From: Clostridium caldaquaticum | Lineage (GTDB): Bacteria; Bacillota; Clostridia; Clostridiales; Clostridiaceae | Length of the DNA: 64,000 bases | Direction: 5' to 3' | NCBI RefSeq assembly: GCF_023806125.1 | Contig: NZ_JAMSKT010000002.1 | Span: forward strand, 124,001-188,000 | Shown here: positions 45,884 to 54,397 of the stretch, piece by piece | Numbering within the stretch: position 1 is the stretch's first letter | Layout: every line of letters starts with the position of its first letter | Program-made: the position numbers and the translations under genes | The notes under the pieces: model-generated | Databases searched by the model: none | What the model was told of the DNA's origin: nothing | Seen by the model: only the letters and a program-made list of their open reading frames with translations

Positions 45884-46684
45884 TTAAAACAAATCTGTAA
45901 TAGCTTTAGTAGGACATTTAGATACACATACTTTACATTGTGTACACTTGCTAAAGTCTATTACTGGCAAATTATCTACCATGGTTATAGCATTTTCAGG
46001 ACAGTTTTTAGCACAGATTGTGCAGCCGATACAGCCTGCTGAGCAGCTGTCTTTTACAGTTTTTCCTTTTTCTTTTGAGTTACATGCTATACGAACACTC
46101 TTTGAAGCAGGAACGAGTTCTATAACATTTTTTGGACAAATCTGTACGCAAGCATTGCAGCCAGTACAAGTATTTTGGTTAACAACAGCTATTCCATCTT
46201 TAATCTGAATACTGTCAAACTTACAAGCAGTAACGCAGCTGCCAAGACCAAGACAGCCAAAATCGCAGGCTTTAGAACCTCCTCCTGGAGCAACAACTGC
46301 CTGACGACAGTCCAAAACACCATAGTATTTATACTTTTCTTTTGCATTACTGCAGGTACCTTTACATTTCACAAAAGCAACCATTGGGTCAGCTGCATCT
46401 ACAGATATACCTAAAACTGAACCAATCTTTTCAGCAGCTGCGGCACCACCAGGTGTACATAAATTAGCTGGAGCAGCACCATCAACTACAGCTTGAGCAT
46501 AAGAATCGCAGCCTGCATAGCCGCAGCCTCCGCAGTTTGCACCAGGCAAGCATTCTCTTACCTTAGAAACTCTTTCATCTACTTGAACAGCAAATTTCTT
46601 TGAAGCATATCCGAGAAGAGCTCCAAAGGTGAGACCTAAGCCACCGAGACTTATAACAGGAAAAAGTATTTCATTTACTGCCAT
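45884..46684 (-). CDS. rnfB: Rnf complex ferredoxin subunit B
   Basis: RnfB accepts electrons from reduced ferredoxin for the Rnf complex, which pumps ions while reducing NAD+. The 266-residue protein has an N-terminal membrane helix, the Fe-S motif CLPGANCGGCGYAGC and several ferredoxin-type clusters (CTGCNACVQICPKN, CIGCTICAKNCPEN, CTQCKVCVSKCPTK). Multiple clusters are the clostridial form. Last gene of the operon; 12 bases separate it from rnfA. Confidence 0.96.
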   Translation of the reverse strand: MAVNEILFPVISLGGLGLTFGALLGYASKKFAVQVDERVSKVRECLPGANCGGCGYAGCDSYAQAVVDGAAPANLCTPGGAAAAEKIGSVLGISVDAADPMVAFVKCKGTCSNAKEKYKYYGVLDCRQAVVAPGGGSKACDFGCLGLGSCVTACKFDSIQIKDGIAVVNQNTCTGCNACVQICPKNVIELVPASKSVRIACNSKEKGKTVKDSCSAGCIGCTICAKNCPENAITMVDNLPVIDFSKCTQCKVCVSKCPTKAITDLF

Positions 46685-46696
46685 TTGGGCACCCCC

Positions 46697-47275
46697 TTAA
46701 CGTATTAGGCCTTGGAAGCCTAGAAATGCTATTGACATAAGTCCAGCTGTAATAAGTGTTATTGGAAGTCCTTGCAGTGCAAGAGGCATTTTATCATTAG
46801 CTTCCATTCTTTCTCTAATACCGGCAAGAAGAACGATAGCAAGGAAATAACCTAAAGCTGCACTAATTCCATTTACCATGGATTCTAATAAATTATAGTT
46901 GGAAGTCATATTTAAAACTGCAACTGCCAGCACAGCACAGTTTGTTGTAATTAGAGGCAGGTATATACCTAAAGCTTTATAAAGCCCTGGAAAATTCTTT
47001 TTTATAACCATTTCAACAAATTGAACTAAAGCAGCAATAACAAGTATGAAGGCTATAGTATACAAATACTCAATATGAAGAGGAACTAATATTAATTTGT
47101 ATACAATGAATGACATAAAAGAAGCCAGAGCCATAACAAAAGTTACTGCAAATCCCATTCCGGTAGCGGTCTCAACCTTTTTAGAAACTCCAAGGAAAGA
47201 GCATATACCGAGGAATCTGGACATTACAAAGTTGTTTATAAGTAAACCGCCCAGGAAAATAGCAAAAATTTTCAT
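46697..47275 (-). CDS. rnfA: Rnf complex membrane subunit A
   Basis: A 192-residue integral membrane protein with six hydrophobic segments, homologous to NqrE. Conserved stretches include NNFVMSRFLGICSFLGVS and PLITTNCAVLAVAVLN, where the membrane iron-sulfur cluster shared by RnfA and RnfE is ligated by Cys. It forms part of the ion-translocating core. Confidence 0.95.
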   Translation of the reverse strand: MKIFAIFLGGLLINNFVMSRFLGICSFLGVSKKVETATGMGFAVTFVMALASFMSFIVYKLILVPLHIEYLYTIAFILVIAALVQFVEMVIKKNFPGLYKALGIYLPLITTNCAVLAVAVLNMTSNYNLLESMVNGISAALGYFLAIVLLAGIRERMEANDKMPLALQGLPITLITAGLMSIAFLGFQGLIR

Positions 47276-47303
47276 AGCTTATCCACCTTTCTTTTATAAT
47301 ATA

Positions 47304-47987
47304 CTATTTGTCCATCTTAAAAGCTTGGCCGCAGGTTGCAGCATGAGCACAGTGGCTGCAGTCATAGTTTGCTAGTCTTGTATTTGCCTGTTTTGTTTTT
47401 GATATTTGCACTGCATTCATTATTGCCATTATTATTCCAAGAGCGAAGAAGGCGCCTGGAGCAAGTATCATGATTAATGCCGGCTTATAGGAGGCAGGAA
47501 GTACATGAAATCCAAATAGTGTTCCAGCACCAAGAACTTCTCTCACAGTTCCAAGAACCACTAAAGCCAAGGTAAAGCCAAGACCCATGCCTAATCCATC
47601 AAAAAGGGAAGCAAATACGTTATTTTTAGAAGCATACGCTTCAGCTCTTCCAAGTATTACGCAGTTAACAACTATAAGAGGGATAAATAGACCTAGTGCC
47701 TGATAAAGTGCTGGTACATAGCCTTTCATTAAGAACTCAAGAAGCGTAACAAAGCTTGCTATTACAACTATGAAAGCTGGGATACGGATTTTATCAGGAA
47801 TAACCTTTCTAAGAGCTGATATAACTACATTAGCTCCAACAAGAACTGCAGTAGTTGCTAGACCCATACCTATGCCATTAGTAGCACTAGTTGTAACAGC
47901 TAGAGTAGGGCACATAGCTATAACCTGTACAAATATGGCATTTTCTTTAAATAGACCATTTTTTAATCTTTCTAAAATAACACCCAT
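47304..47987 (-). CDS. rnfE: Rnf complex membrane subunit E
   Basis: A 227-residue integral membrane homologue of NqrD and of RnfA. VQVIAMCPTLAVTTSATNGIG and PLIVVNCVILGRAEAYA are diagnostic. The C terminus carries an extension with the Cys-rich motif YDCSHCAHAATCGQAF, which could bind metal; its role is unknown. Its first base overlaps the last base of the rnfG stop (TAATG). Confidence 0.95.
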   Translation of the reverse strand: MGVILERLKNGLFKENAIFVQVIAMCPTLAVTTSATNGIGMGLATTAVLVGANVVISALRKVIPDKIRIPAFIVVIASFVTLLEFLMKGYVPALYQALGLFIPLIVVNCVILGRAEAYASKNNVFASLFDGLGMGLGFTLALVVLGTVREVLGAGTLFGFHVLPASYKPALIMILAPGAFFALGIIMAIMNAVQISKTKQANTRLANYDCSHCAHAATCGQAFKMDK

Positions 47988-48553
47988 TATTTTGCAGCTC
48001 CTTTCAATTTAGTATTGTAGAAATTAACTGCTTCGTTAACTCCACTTGTAACAGCCTTTGAGGTTATTGTTGCTCCAGTGATAGCTTCTATTTGATTATC
48101 AGAAGAAGGGGTTTGTTTAACAACCTGAAGCACTTTATCTATAGGTTTATTTTTAAATTGATTAGAGAATTTTGGCTGTGGAGCATTAGCACCAAGTCCT
48201 GGAGTTTCAGAGTGAGAAAGAATTTTTATCCCTTTAATCTTTCCATCAGTTGAAATTCCAACCATCAATTGAATTGCTCCACCATAACCTTTTGGAGCTA
48301 CTTTTATAGCATAGCCAGCTGTTTTTCCAGAAGCTATTCCTTCGTTAACTTCTTGAACTATTCCTTCTAAAGCTATGTCTTTAACTTTAAATTCTTCAGC
48401 TTCTGGAAGGATTTCCTTCATAGCTAAATTTTTTGTCATTTGCTCCTGCTTTGCAATAGGTTCCTTTGTTATTGAGTGAGCAGCACCTAAAAGAAGTCCT
48501 GCTATGGCTGTAATAATTAAAAGAATTCCACCTAGTTTTAAGTTTTCTTTCAT
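47987..48553 (-). CDS. rnfG: Rnf complex FMN-binding subunit G
   Basis: The 188-residue protein has one N-terminal membrane helix and an extracytoplasmic FMN-binding domain. The flavin is covalently linked to a threonine in EAITGATITSKAV, the canonical site for the ApbE flavin transferase. HSETPGLGANAPQP is the other conserved FMN_bind motif. It passes electrons between RnfD and the rest of the complex. Confidence 0.95.
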   Translation of the reverse strand: MKENLKLGGILLIITAIAGLLLGAAHSITKEPIAKQEQMTKNLAMKEILPEAEEFKVKDIALEGIVQEVNEGIASGKTAGYAIKVAPKGYGGAIQLMVGISTDGKIKGIKILSHSETPGLGANAPQPKFSNQFKNKPIDKVLQVVKQTPSSDNQIEAITGATITSKAVTSGVNEAVNFYNTKLKGAAK

Positions 48554-49485
48554 TACTTAGCACCTCCAAACACGCGAGGAGTTGTAAATTTGTCTATTAG
48601 TGGTACAAATAAGTTCATAAATATTATTGAGTATGAAACACCTTCTGGGTAACCTCCATAAATTCTTATAACAGAAGTTAAAATACCGCAGCCTAAAGCA
48701 AAAATAATTTGTCCTTTTTTAGTCATTGGTGAAGTTGTATAGTCTGTTGCCATAAAGAAAGCTCCAAGCATAAGACCTCCGACGAAAAGCTCGTAAAAGG
48801 CGTTTCCAGACATAAAGCCATTTCTTCCTAATACTAAGGTTAATATGAAAACAGTTCCTATATAAACACCAGGAATATGCCAGCTTATAATTTTTTTATA
48901 AAGTAAGTAAGCCCCACCTAGAAGTAAAGCTAGTGCAGAAGTTTCACCTATACATCCTCCTATATTTCCTATAAATACGTTCCATAATGAAGGCAAAGCT
49001 CCATTTCCTTCTTTTAAAATACCTAGTGGAGTAGCAGAAGATACTCCGTCAACTGTCCAAGTAGTCATTTGTACTGGCCAAGAGGCAAGTAAGAAAGCTC
49101 TTGCCGCAAGAGCAGGGTTCATGATATTTTGTCCAATTCCACCAAAAAATTGTTTAACAATAATTACAGCAAAAACTCCACCAACTACTGGAAGCCACAG
49201 CGGGACAGCAACAGGTAAGTTAAATGCTAATAAAAGCCCAGTTACTGCAGCACTTAAATCTGAAATAGTTATTTTTTGATGAGTAAGTTTCTGCCATAGA
49301 GCCTCAGCCCCTACACAGGAACCAACAGACAAAATTATTATTAAAAGAGCTCGTACTTTAAAAAAGTATATACCTGCTAGAGTAGCTGGTAATAAAGCAA
49401 TTAATACATCTCTCATCATAGTTTGTACAGTTGTATTTGAACGAATATGAGGAGAGGAAGACACTGTATACATTGTTTCAGCCAT
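48553..49485 (-). CDS. rnfD: Rnf complex membrane subunit D
   Basis: A 310-residue membrane protein homologous to NqrB with about nine hydrophobic segments. SSPHIRSNTTVQTMMRDV is the typical N terminus. The probable covalent FMN site is the Thr in DGVSSATPLGIL. The start overlaps the end of the rnfC-rnfD gap with a clear ribosome site, and its stop overlaps rnfG by one base. Confidence 0.95.
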   Translation of the reverse strand: MAETMYTVSSSPHIRSNTTVQTMMRDVLIALLPATLAGIYFFKVRALLIIILSVGSCVGAEALWQKLTHQKITISDLSAAVTGLLLAFNLPVAVPLWLPVVGGVFAVIIVKQFFGGIGQNIMNPALAARAFLLASWPVQMTTWTVDGVSSATPLGILKEGNGALPSLWNVFIGNIGGCIGETSALALLLGGAYLLYKKIISWHIPGVYIGTVFILTLVLGRNGFMSGNAFYELFVGGLMLGAFFMATDYTTSPMTKKGQIIFALGCGILTSVIRIYGGYPEGVSYSIIFMNLFVPLIDKFTTPRVFGGAK

Positions 49486-49500
49486 AGTTAAAACCTCCCT

Positions 49501-50826
49501 TTAATTAGCCTTTTTTCTATTTGCAAGTACAGTTCTTTTACCTTCTCGACAGGATTGTGTTAAATGGCGTTTTGCAGGACAAACTAATGTACAGCAGCCA
49601 CATTCGATACAATCCATACCATTGTTTTTTTCGAAGGTATCGTATTCTCTTCTCTTGACTAAGGAGTCAAGTATGGATGGAATTAAGTTCATTGGACATG
49701 CCTCCACACATCTTCCGCATCTTATACAGCTTGACTCTTGTGGAAGCACAGCTTGTTTCTTTGTTAGAGCCAGTATTCCTGAAGTTCCTTTCATTACAGG
49801 CAAATCAAGTGTTTGAACGGTAGTTCCCATAAGAGGACCGCCGGATATAACCTTAACTGGATCTTCTTTAAAACCTCCACAAGCTTCAATTAATTCTTTA
49901 AAGGAAGTTCCAAACTTAACTCTTAAGTTTTTAGGCTCCTTTACAGCTTCACCAGTAACTGTAACTATTCTTTCCATGAGAGGTCTTCCTTTTACTACTG
50001 CATTATAAATTTCAAATATAGTACCTACATTTTGAACGATGCATCCAGCATCAGCAGGCAGTTTTCCTGAAGGTACCTCGCGGCCTGTTACTGCATATAT
50101 AAGTTGTTTTTCAGCTCCTTGAGGATACTTTGTCTTTAAAACAACAACTTCAATATTTGAAACACCTTTAACAGCTTCTTTCATTACTTTAACTGCATTC
50201 ATTTTATTGTTTTCAATTCCTATATAACCTTTTACACCTGGGAACATTTTAAGAACTATTTTTAAGCCTTCAACTATTTCCTTTGTATTTTCAAGCATAA
50301 GACGATGGTCGCAGGTTAAATAAGGTTCACACTCTGCTCCATTTACTATAATGGCATCAATTTTTTTATCTGGAGGTGGTGCAAGTTTAACATGGGTTGG
50401 GAAACAAGCTCCTCCCATACCAACAATACCCGCTTCTGCAATAATTTTTAAAAGTTCATCTTTAGAAAGTTTGCTGTAGTCTTCTCTTGGCACTAAGCCT
50501 TCAATTTCTTCATAAAGTCCATCATTTTCAATTATTACTGACATTACTTTAGAGCCGTTTGCATGAGGCATTAATGCTACATTTTTTACTGTTCCTGAAA
50601 CACTGCTGTAAATTGGAGAAGAAACAAAGCCTTTAGCAGCACCTATCTTTTGTCCAACTAGTACTCTATCCCCCTTTTTAACTAAAGGTTCACAAGGAGC
50701 ACCTATGTGTTGAGACATAGGGAAAATCAAATCTCCTTTTGGAAGCAAGTCTTCAATTTTTTTGTCTTCAGTAAAGTGTTTACCGTGTGGCGGATAAGCA
50801 CCTTTCTTAAATGTCAAAAGTTTCAT
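49501..50826 (-). CDS. rnfC: Rnf complex NADH-binding subunit C
   Basis: First gene of the rnf operon, 441 residues. RnfC holds the NAD site with FMN (GMGGACFPTHVKL and NGAECEPYLTCDHRL, as in complex I NuoF) and two 4Fe-4S clusters near the C terminus (CIRCGRCVEACPMN and CIECGCCTLVCPAK). It is the peripheral NAD+-reducing subunit. The start is preceded by GGAGGGATAGT on the minus strand. The operon order C-D-G-E-A-B matches other clostridia, supporting energy conservation from ferredoxin. Confidence 0.96.
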   Translation of the reverse strand: MKLLTFKKGAYPPHGKHFTEDKKIEDLLPKGDLIFPMSQHIGAPCEPLVKKGDRVLVGQKIGAAKGFVSSPIYSSVSGTVKNVALMPHANGSKVMSVIIENDGLYEEIEGLVPREDYSKLSKDELLKIIAEAGIVGMGGACFPTHVKLAPPPDKKIDAIIVNGAECEPYLTCDHRLMLENTKEIVEGLKIVLKMFPGVKGYIGIENNKMNAVKVMKEAVKGVSNIEVVVLKTKYPQGAEKQLIYAVTGREVPSGKLPADAGCIVQNVGTIFEIYNAVVKGRPLMERIVTVTGEAVKEPKNLRVKFGTSFKELIEACGGFKEDPVKVISGGPLMGTTVQTLDLPVMKGTSGILALTKKQAVLPQESSCIRCGRCVEACPMNLIPSILDSLVKRREYDTFEKNNGMDCIECGCCTLVCPAKRHLTQSCREGKRTVLANRKKAN

Positions 50827-50850
50827 ACTATCCCTCCTGTATTTAAATTC

Positions 50851-50879
50851 ACTATAATGGTCTAAATTCGTAAGGTCAC
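50851..50879 (-). promoter_or_regulatory. Predicted promoter of the rnf operon
   Basis: On the minus strand GTGACC (complement of 50874-50879), a 17-base spacer and TATAGT (complement of 50851-50856) lie 25 bases upstream of the rnfC start. Confidence 0.55.
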
Positions 50880-51167
50880 TGTTACATATCGTTATTAGGC
50901 TCTGTTTAAGACTCTTGGAAATGATTTCATTGATTTATTTAAATAGTTATAACAAAGTCTAATAATAATAAAATAATACACAAGAAAAATTCTGTTTCAC
51001 ATTAATTATTATACATCACTAACTGTAGATATTCAATTTTGCTTTTTTTTTAACAGGAATGATATATATTTAACAAATAAAGGAATAAATTATAAATTAA
51101 TATTTGTTAACCTGTTTTATCATTTTTTGAAATTTGTTATGTATATCTGATAATTAGATAAAACAAG

Positions 51168-51196
51168 TTGATGCGAACAAAAGTTCGGTGTATAAT
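51168..51196 (+). promoter_or_regulatory. Promoter with LexA (SOS) box in the spacer
   Basis: TTGATG (51168-51173) and TATAAT (51191-51196) are 17 bases apart, and the spacer begins with CGAAC-AAAA-GTTCG (51174-51187), a perfect dyad matching the Gram-positive LexA/DinR box (CGAAC-N4-GTTCG type). A repressor here would block RNA polymerase directly. The elements are seen; LexA control is inferred. Confidence 0.8.
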
Positions 51197-51220
51197 ATTT
51201 ATTGAAAGAAGGTGGGGAAT

Positions 51221-51457
51221 ATGGTAAATCATATTTTAAAAGCATCTTATGAAAGAAATTTAATTATTACCATAATGTATCAAAAGGGCAATGACATTAC
51301 TATGAGGAATATAAGGGTACTAGAGATTAAAGAGGATAGAATAATGGCTTATTGTTATTTAAGAAGAGAAAACAGGGTGTTTAAAAAGGAAAACATTTTA
51401 TCAGCAGCGTTTTTAAATATAAATAGGCTTAAAGCAAATGTTATGAGGGATGTGTAG
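51221..51457 (+). CDS. Stand-alone WYL-like domain protein, probably SOS-regulated
   Basis: A 78-residue protein that is almost only one WYL-like SH3-type domain: ILKASYERNLIITIMYQKGN, then IRVLEIKEDRIMAYCYLRRENRVFKKENI. WYL domains bind single-stranded DNA or other ligands and usually sit behind an HTH, which is absent here. ATG 51221 is preceded by AAGGTGGGG; the in-frame GTG at 51212 overlaps that site. The promoter carries a LexA box, suggesting induction by DNA damage. Confidence 0.72.
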   Translation: MVNHILKASYERNLIITIMYQKGNDITMRNIRVLEIKEDRIMAYCYLRRENRVFKKENILSAAFLNINRLKANVMRDV

Positions 51458-51562
51458 TATTAATTATAGGTATAGGCAGCAGTAGTCAGCTATAAAAAAT
51501 TTACAATTTCGCTGATTGCAGCTTACTTATTAGTTTAAACATAAAACTTCCAAAAAATATTA

Positions 51563-51588
51563 AAATCCGTAATATATGTTACGGATTT
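51563..51588. promoter_or_regulatory. HcpR-like operator upstream of hcp
   Basis: A perfect 10-bp inverted repeat AAATCCGTAA/TTACGGATTT around TATATG. Its core GTAAT-ATAT-GTTAC differs in one position from GTAAC-N4-GTTAC, the motif I recall being proposed for clostridial HcpR (Crp/Fnr family). It is centred about 40 bases before the start expected from a TAATAT at 51605-51610, the usual class II activator position. The T tract of a terminator is missing. Confidence 0.6.
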
Positions 51589-51688
51589 AATCCGACTATT
51601 TTGATAATATATAAGTCGAAAGTTATGTAAAACGCAGAGACGTAAAACGAAAGACTTAAATATATTGTATAAAATAGGAGGGTTTATA

Positions 51689-53338
51689 ATGAGTATGTTT
51701 TGTTACCAATGTCAAGAAACAGCAGGTGGAAAGGCTTGTACAGTAAGAGGGGTTTGTGGAAAGACTTCAGATCTTGCAAATTTACAGGACCTACTAATGT
51801 ATGTATTAAAGGGAGTAGCAGTTGCTAATGTAAAAGCTAGAGAGCTTGGAGTTAACAAAGCTGCAACTGATAAATTTATATTCAACGGATTATTTATGAC
51901 TATTACAAATGCTAACTGGGATAAAGCTAGATTTTTAAACGAAGTTAAAGCAGGGCTTAAGCTAAGAGATGAAATTAAAGCTGCAGTAGCTGAAGTTGGA
52001 GGAAATATAGAAAGCAGCTATGAAGGTTTAACTTGGACAGTAGAAACTGATGCTGAACTTGAAGCTAAGACTGAATCAGGAGATGTAAGCATTCTTCAAA
52101 CTAAGGACGAAGATATAAGATCCTTAAGAGAATTATTGACTTATGGATTAAAGGGTATGGCTGCTTATGCTGAACATGCATTTAACTTAGGTTTTGAAGA
52201 TCAGAGCATTTATGAATTTATGCAAAAAGGACTTGCAGCAACAACTGATGACAATCTAGGAGTTAATGATTATGTAGGTATAGTATTAGAGTGTGGTAAG
52301 TATGGTGTTGATGTTATGGCATTACTAGACAAGGCTAATACTGAGAGATTCGGAAATCCAGAAATAACTAAGGTTAATATCGGTGTTAGAAACAATCCTG
52401 GAATACTCATAAGCGGACACGATTTAAGAGATTTGGAGATGTTATTACAACAAACAGAAGGAACTGGAGTAGACGTATATACTCACTCAGAAATGCTTCC
52501 AGCTCACTACTATCCAGCATTCAAAAAATACCCGCACTTTGCAGGAAACTATGGAAATGCTTGGTGGTTACAAGATAAGGAATTTGAAAGTTTTAATGGT
52601 GTTATTTTAATGACAACTAATTGTATAGTACCACCAAAGGCTTCTTACAAAGATAGAATGTTCACAACAGGTGCAACAGGTGTTGAAGGTGTAAAGCATA
52701 TAGAATTAAAGGAAGACGGAACAAAGGATTTTTCAGAGTTAATAGCTCTTGCTAAGACTTTACCTGCTCCAACAGAAATTGAAAAGGGAGAAATCGTTGG
52801 TGGATTTGCTCATGCTCAGGTATTAGCTCTTGCTGATGCTGTTGTAGATGCAGTTAAGACTGGTGCTATTAAAAGATTCTTTGTAATGGCTGGATGCGAC
52901 GGAAGAATGAAGAGCAGAAACTATTACACAGAATTTGCTCAAAAGCTTCCTAAGGATACAGTAATCCTTACAGCAGGATGTGCTAAATATAAATACAACA
53001 AACTAGATCTTGGAGATATCAATGGAATTCCAAGAGTACTTGATGCAGGACAATGTAATGACTCTTACTCTTTAGCTGTAATAGCTCTTAAACTTAAGGA
53101 AGTATTTGGTTTAGACAATATAAATGAACTTCCAATCTCTTACAATATTGCGTGGTATGAGCAAAAAGCTGTTATCGTATTACTTGCTTTACTACACCTA
53201 GGAGTGAAGAATATTCACTTAGGACCAACATTACCAGGCTTTTTATCACCAAATGTAGCTAAGGTACTTGTTGAAAACTTCGGAATCGGTGGAATAACAA
53301 ATGTAGAAGACGATATGAAGATGTTTATGGGTGCATAA
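51689..53338 (+). CDS. hcp: Hybrid cluster protein (hydroxylamine reductase)
   Basis: Hcp carries a cubane and a hybrid iron-sulfur-oxygen cluster and acts in nitric oxide or hydroxylamine detoxification. The N-terminal cluster ligands are C5, C8, C17 and C23 (Cx2Cx8Cx5C, the class I spacing). Hybrid-cluster ligands lie later, for example in [30 protein letters not shown] and near [13 protein letters not shown]. Length 549 is normal. ATG 51689 follows AGGAGGG; the in-frame start at 51665 is before it. Probably monocistronic and activated through the upstream HcpR-like site. Confidence 0.95.
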   Translation: MSMFCYQCQETAGGKACTVRGVCGKTSDLANLQDLLMYVLKGVAVANVKARELGVNKAATDKFIFNGLFMTITNANWDKARFLNEVKAGLKLRDEIKAAVAEVGGNIESSYEGLTWTVETDAELEAKTESGDVSILQTKDEDIRSLRELLTYGLKGMAAYAEHAFNLGFEDQSIYEFMQKGLAATTDDNLGVNDYVGIVLECGKYGVDVMALLDKANTERFGNPEITKVNIGVRNNPGILISGHDLRDLEMLLQQTEGTGVDVYTHSEMLPAHYYPAFKKYPHFAGNYGNAWWLQDKEFESFNGVILMTTNCIVPPKASYKDRMFTTGATGVEGVKHIELKEDGTKDFSELIALAKTLPAPTEIEKGEIVGGFAHAQVLALADAVVDAVKTGAIKRFFVMAGCDGRMKSRNYYTEFAQKLPKDTVILTAGCAKYKYNKLDLGDINGIPRVLDAGQCNDSYSLAVIALKLKEVFGLDNINELPISYNIAWYEQKAVIVLLALLHLGVKNIHLGPTLPGFLSPNVAKVLVENFGIGGITNVEDDMKMFMGA

Positions 53339-53365
53339 TTCAATTCTATGCAAAATCGACTTTGA

Positions 53366-53782
53366 TTGGTGGTTCCGGCTCCGGAGCAACCATATAGAGG
53401 AAACACGGTTAATGGTCAAGAGGTTCAGGGCTTTAATTTTGCAGTACCTGTAGATACAGTAAAAGAGTTTGTAGCTCAGGCAGGAGCTAAAAATGAAGCT
53501 GGGGATATAGACATTATGTATAAAGAAGCACTTGAACTTTACTGGGGAGGTTACTATAAGGATGCCTTGGTAAAATTTGAAGATGTGCAAAGACTATATC
53601 CAGCACATTCGGAAATCAAAAAATATATAACTGAAAGTCAGCAAAATATTGTAAAAAGTAAAATATTATGGTCTAAATATAAAAATATGTTTATTGTTTA
53701 TGATGTTGCTGCCGGAGTTTCAATAATTGTATTATTAGTATTTGCTTTTATTGTAAAGCCTAAAAAGAACAATAATGGTTAA
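53366..53782 (+). pseudogene. 3' remnant of a membrane trypsin-like serine protease
   Basis: The frame reads NGQEVQGFNFAVPVDTVKEF, which matches the end of an HtrA/trypsin-like domain (GINFAIP... NTV..F), then a TPR-like part (YKEALELYWGGYYKDALVKF) and a C-terminal membrane helix. The catalytic His, Asp and Ser regions are absent, and no ribosome site precedes the TTG at 53366. The junction bases 53366-53390 are GC-rich and include the palindrome GCTCCGGAGC. Best read as a gene truncated by a deletion next to hcp. A short functional membrane protein is less likely. Confidence 0.65.
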
Positions 53783-53896
53783 AATGTAAATATTGATTCA
53801 AGTAAATCAGAAAATAATTAAAAATAGTATAATATTTATTTAAAAGGTTATATTAATTATTGTGGGACTAAAAGTTGTATATTTAATACTCCTTTT

Positions 53897-53934
53897 AAAA
53901 AGGCATAGGTTTTTGTTTAGGCCTATGCTTTTTT
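53897..53934 (+). terminator. Terminator after protease remnant
   Basis: The stem AAAAAGGCATAGG/CCTATGCTTTTTT (53897-53909, 53922-53934) lies 115 bases beyond the remnant. Confidence 0.85.
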
Positions 53935-54072
53935 AATTTTAGAAAAATTTTCTATGGATAAAGCTTCACACATTAACTCTATTTTCATAGGATATAGATG
54001 TTTTTTTTGAGCAAACTTATAATACAAAGCAACACCAAATAAAAAATTACAGATTAAAAGGAGGAATTTAAT

Positions 54073-54261
54073 ATGTCAAGAAATAAAATTTTAGTTCCAC
54101 AAGCTAAAGCAGGATTAGATAGATTCAAGATGGAATCAGCAAAAGAAGTAGGAGTTAATCTTAAAGAAGGTTATAATGGAGATTTAACTTCAAGAGAAGC
54201 TGGCTCAATAGGTGGACAGATGGTTAAGAAAATGGTTGAAGCTTATGAAAGAAATCTATAA
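54073..54261 (+). CDS. Small acid-soluble spore protein, alpha/beta type
   Basis: A 62-residue SASP that coats spore DNA and protects it from UV and chemicals. The germination-protease region RFKMESAKEVGVNL and the DNA-binding signature GYNGDLTSREAGSIGGQM are clear. The start follows AAAGGAGGAATTT. Normally transcribed in the forespore by sigma-G; I could not identify that promoter with confidence. It ends in its own terminator. Confidence 0.95.
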   Translation: MSRNKILVPQAKAGLDRFKMESAKEVGVNLKEGYNGDLTSREAGSIGGQMVKKMVEAYERNL

Positions 54262-54280
54262 ATAATATTTAGGCAATATT

Positions 54281-54304
54281 AAGGCCGGGCATTTGCCTGG
54301 CTTT
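54281..54304 (+). terminator. Terminator after SASP gene
   Basis: The stem AAGGCCGGGCA/TGCCTGGCTTT with one G-T pair and a two-base loop is followed by GTTATTTTT. Confidence 0.8.
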
Positions 54305-54397
54305 GTTATTTTTAATTGGAAAAAATTTAGTAAAATATAACTAACGCTTCTGTGCATAATAAAAAGGCATTGATAATTTTTATTGGGAGGACGGCTC

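Larger units (their letters stand above)
50827..51220. other. 394-bp divergent intergenic region between rnfC and the WYL gene
   Basis: No gene is seen. It contains the rnf promoter (50851-50879), an inverted repeat TTAACAAATA/TATTTGTTAA (51070-51079, 51101-51110) whose arms resemble Rex half-sites, and the LexA-controlled promoter of the WYL gene (51168-51196). The rest is AT-rich without clear elements. Confidence 0.6.

Noticed and set aside
51563-51588. Terminator of the WYL gene
   Set aside because: The stem is perfect but no T run follows; its position fits an activator site for hcp better.
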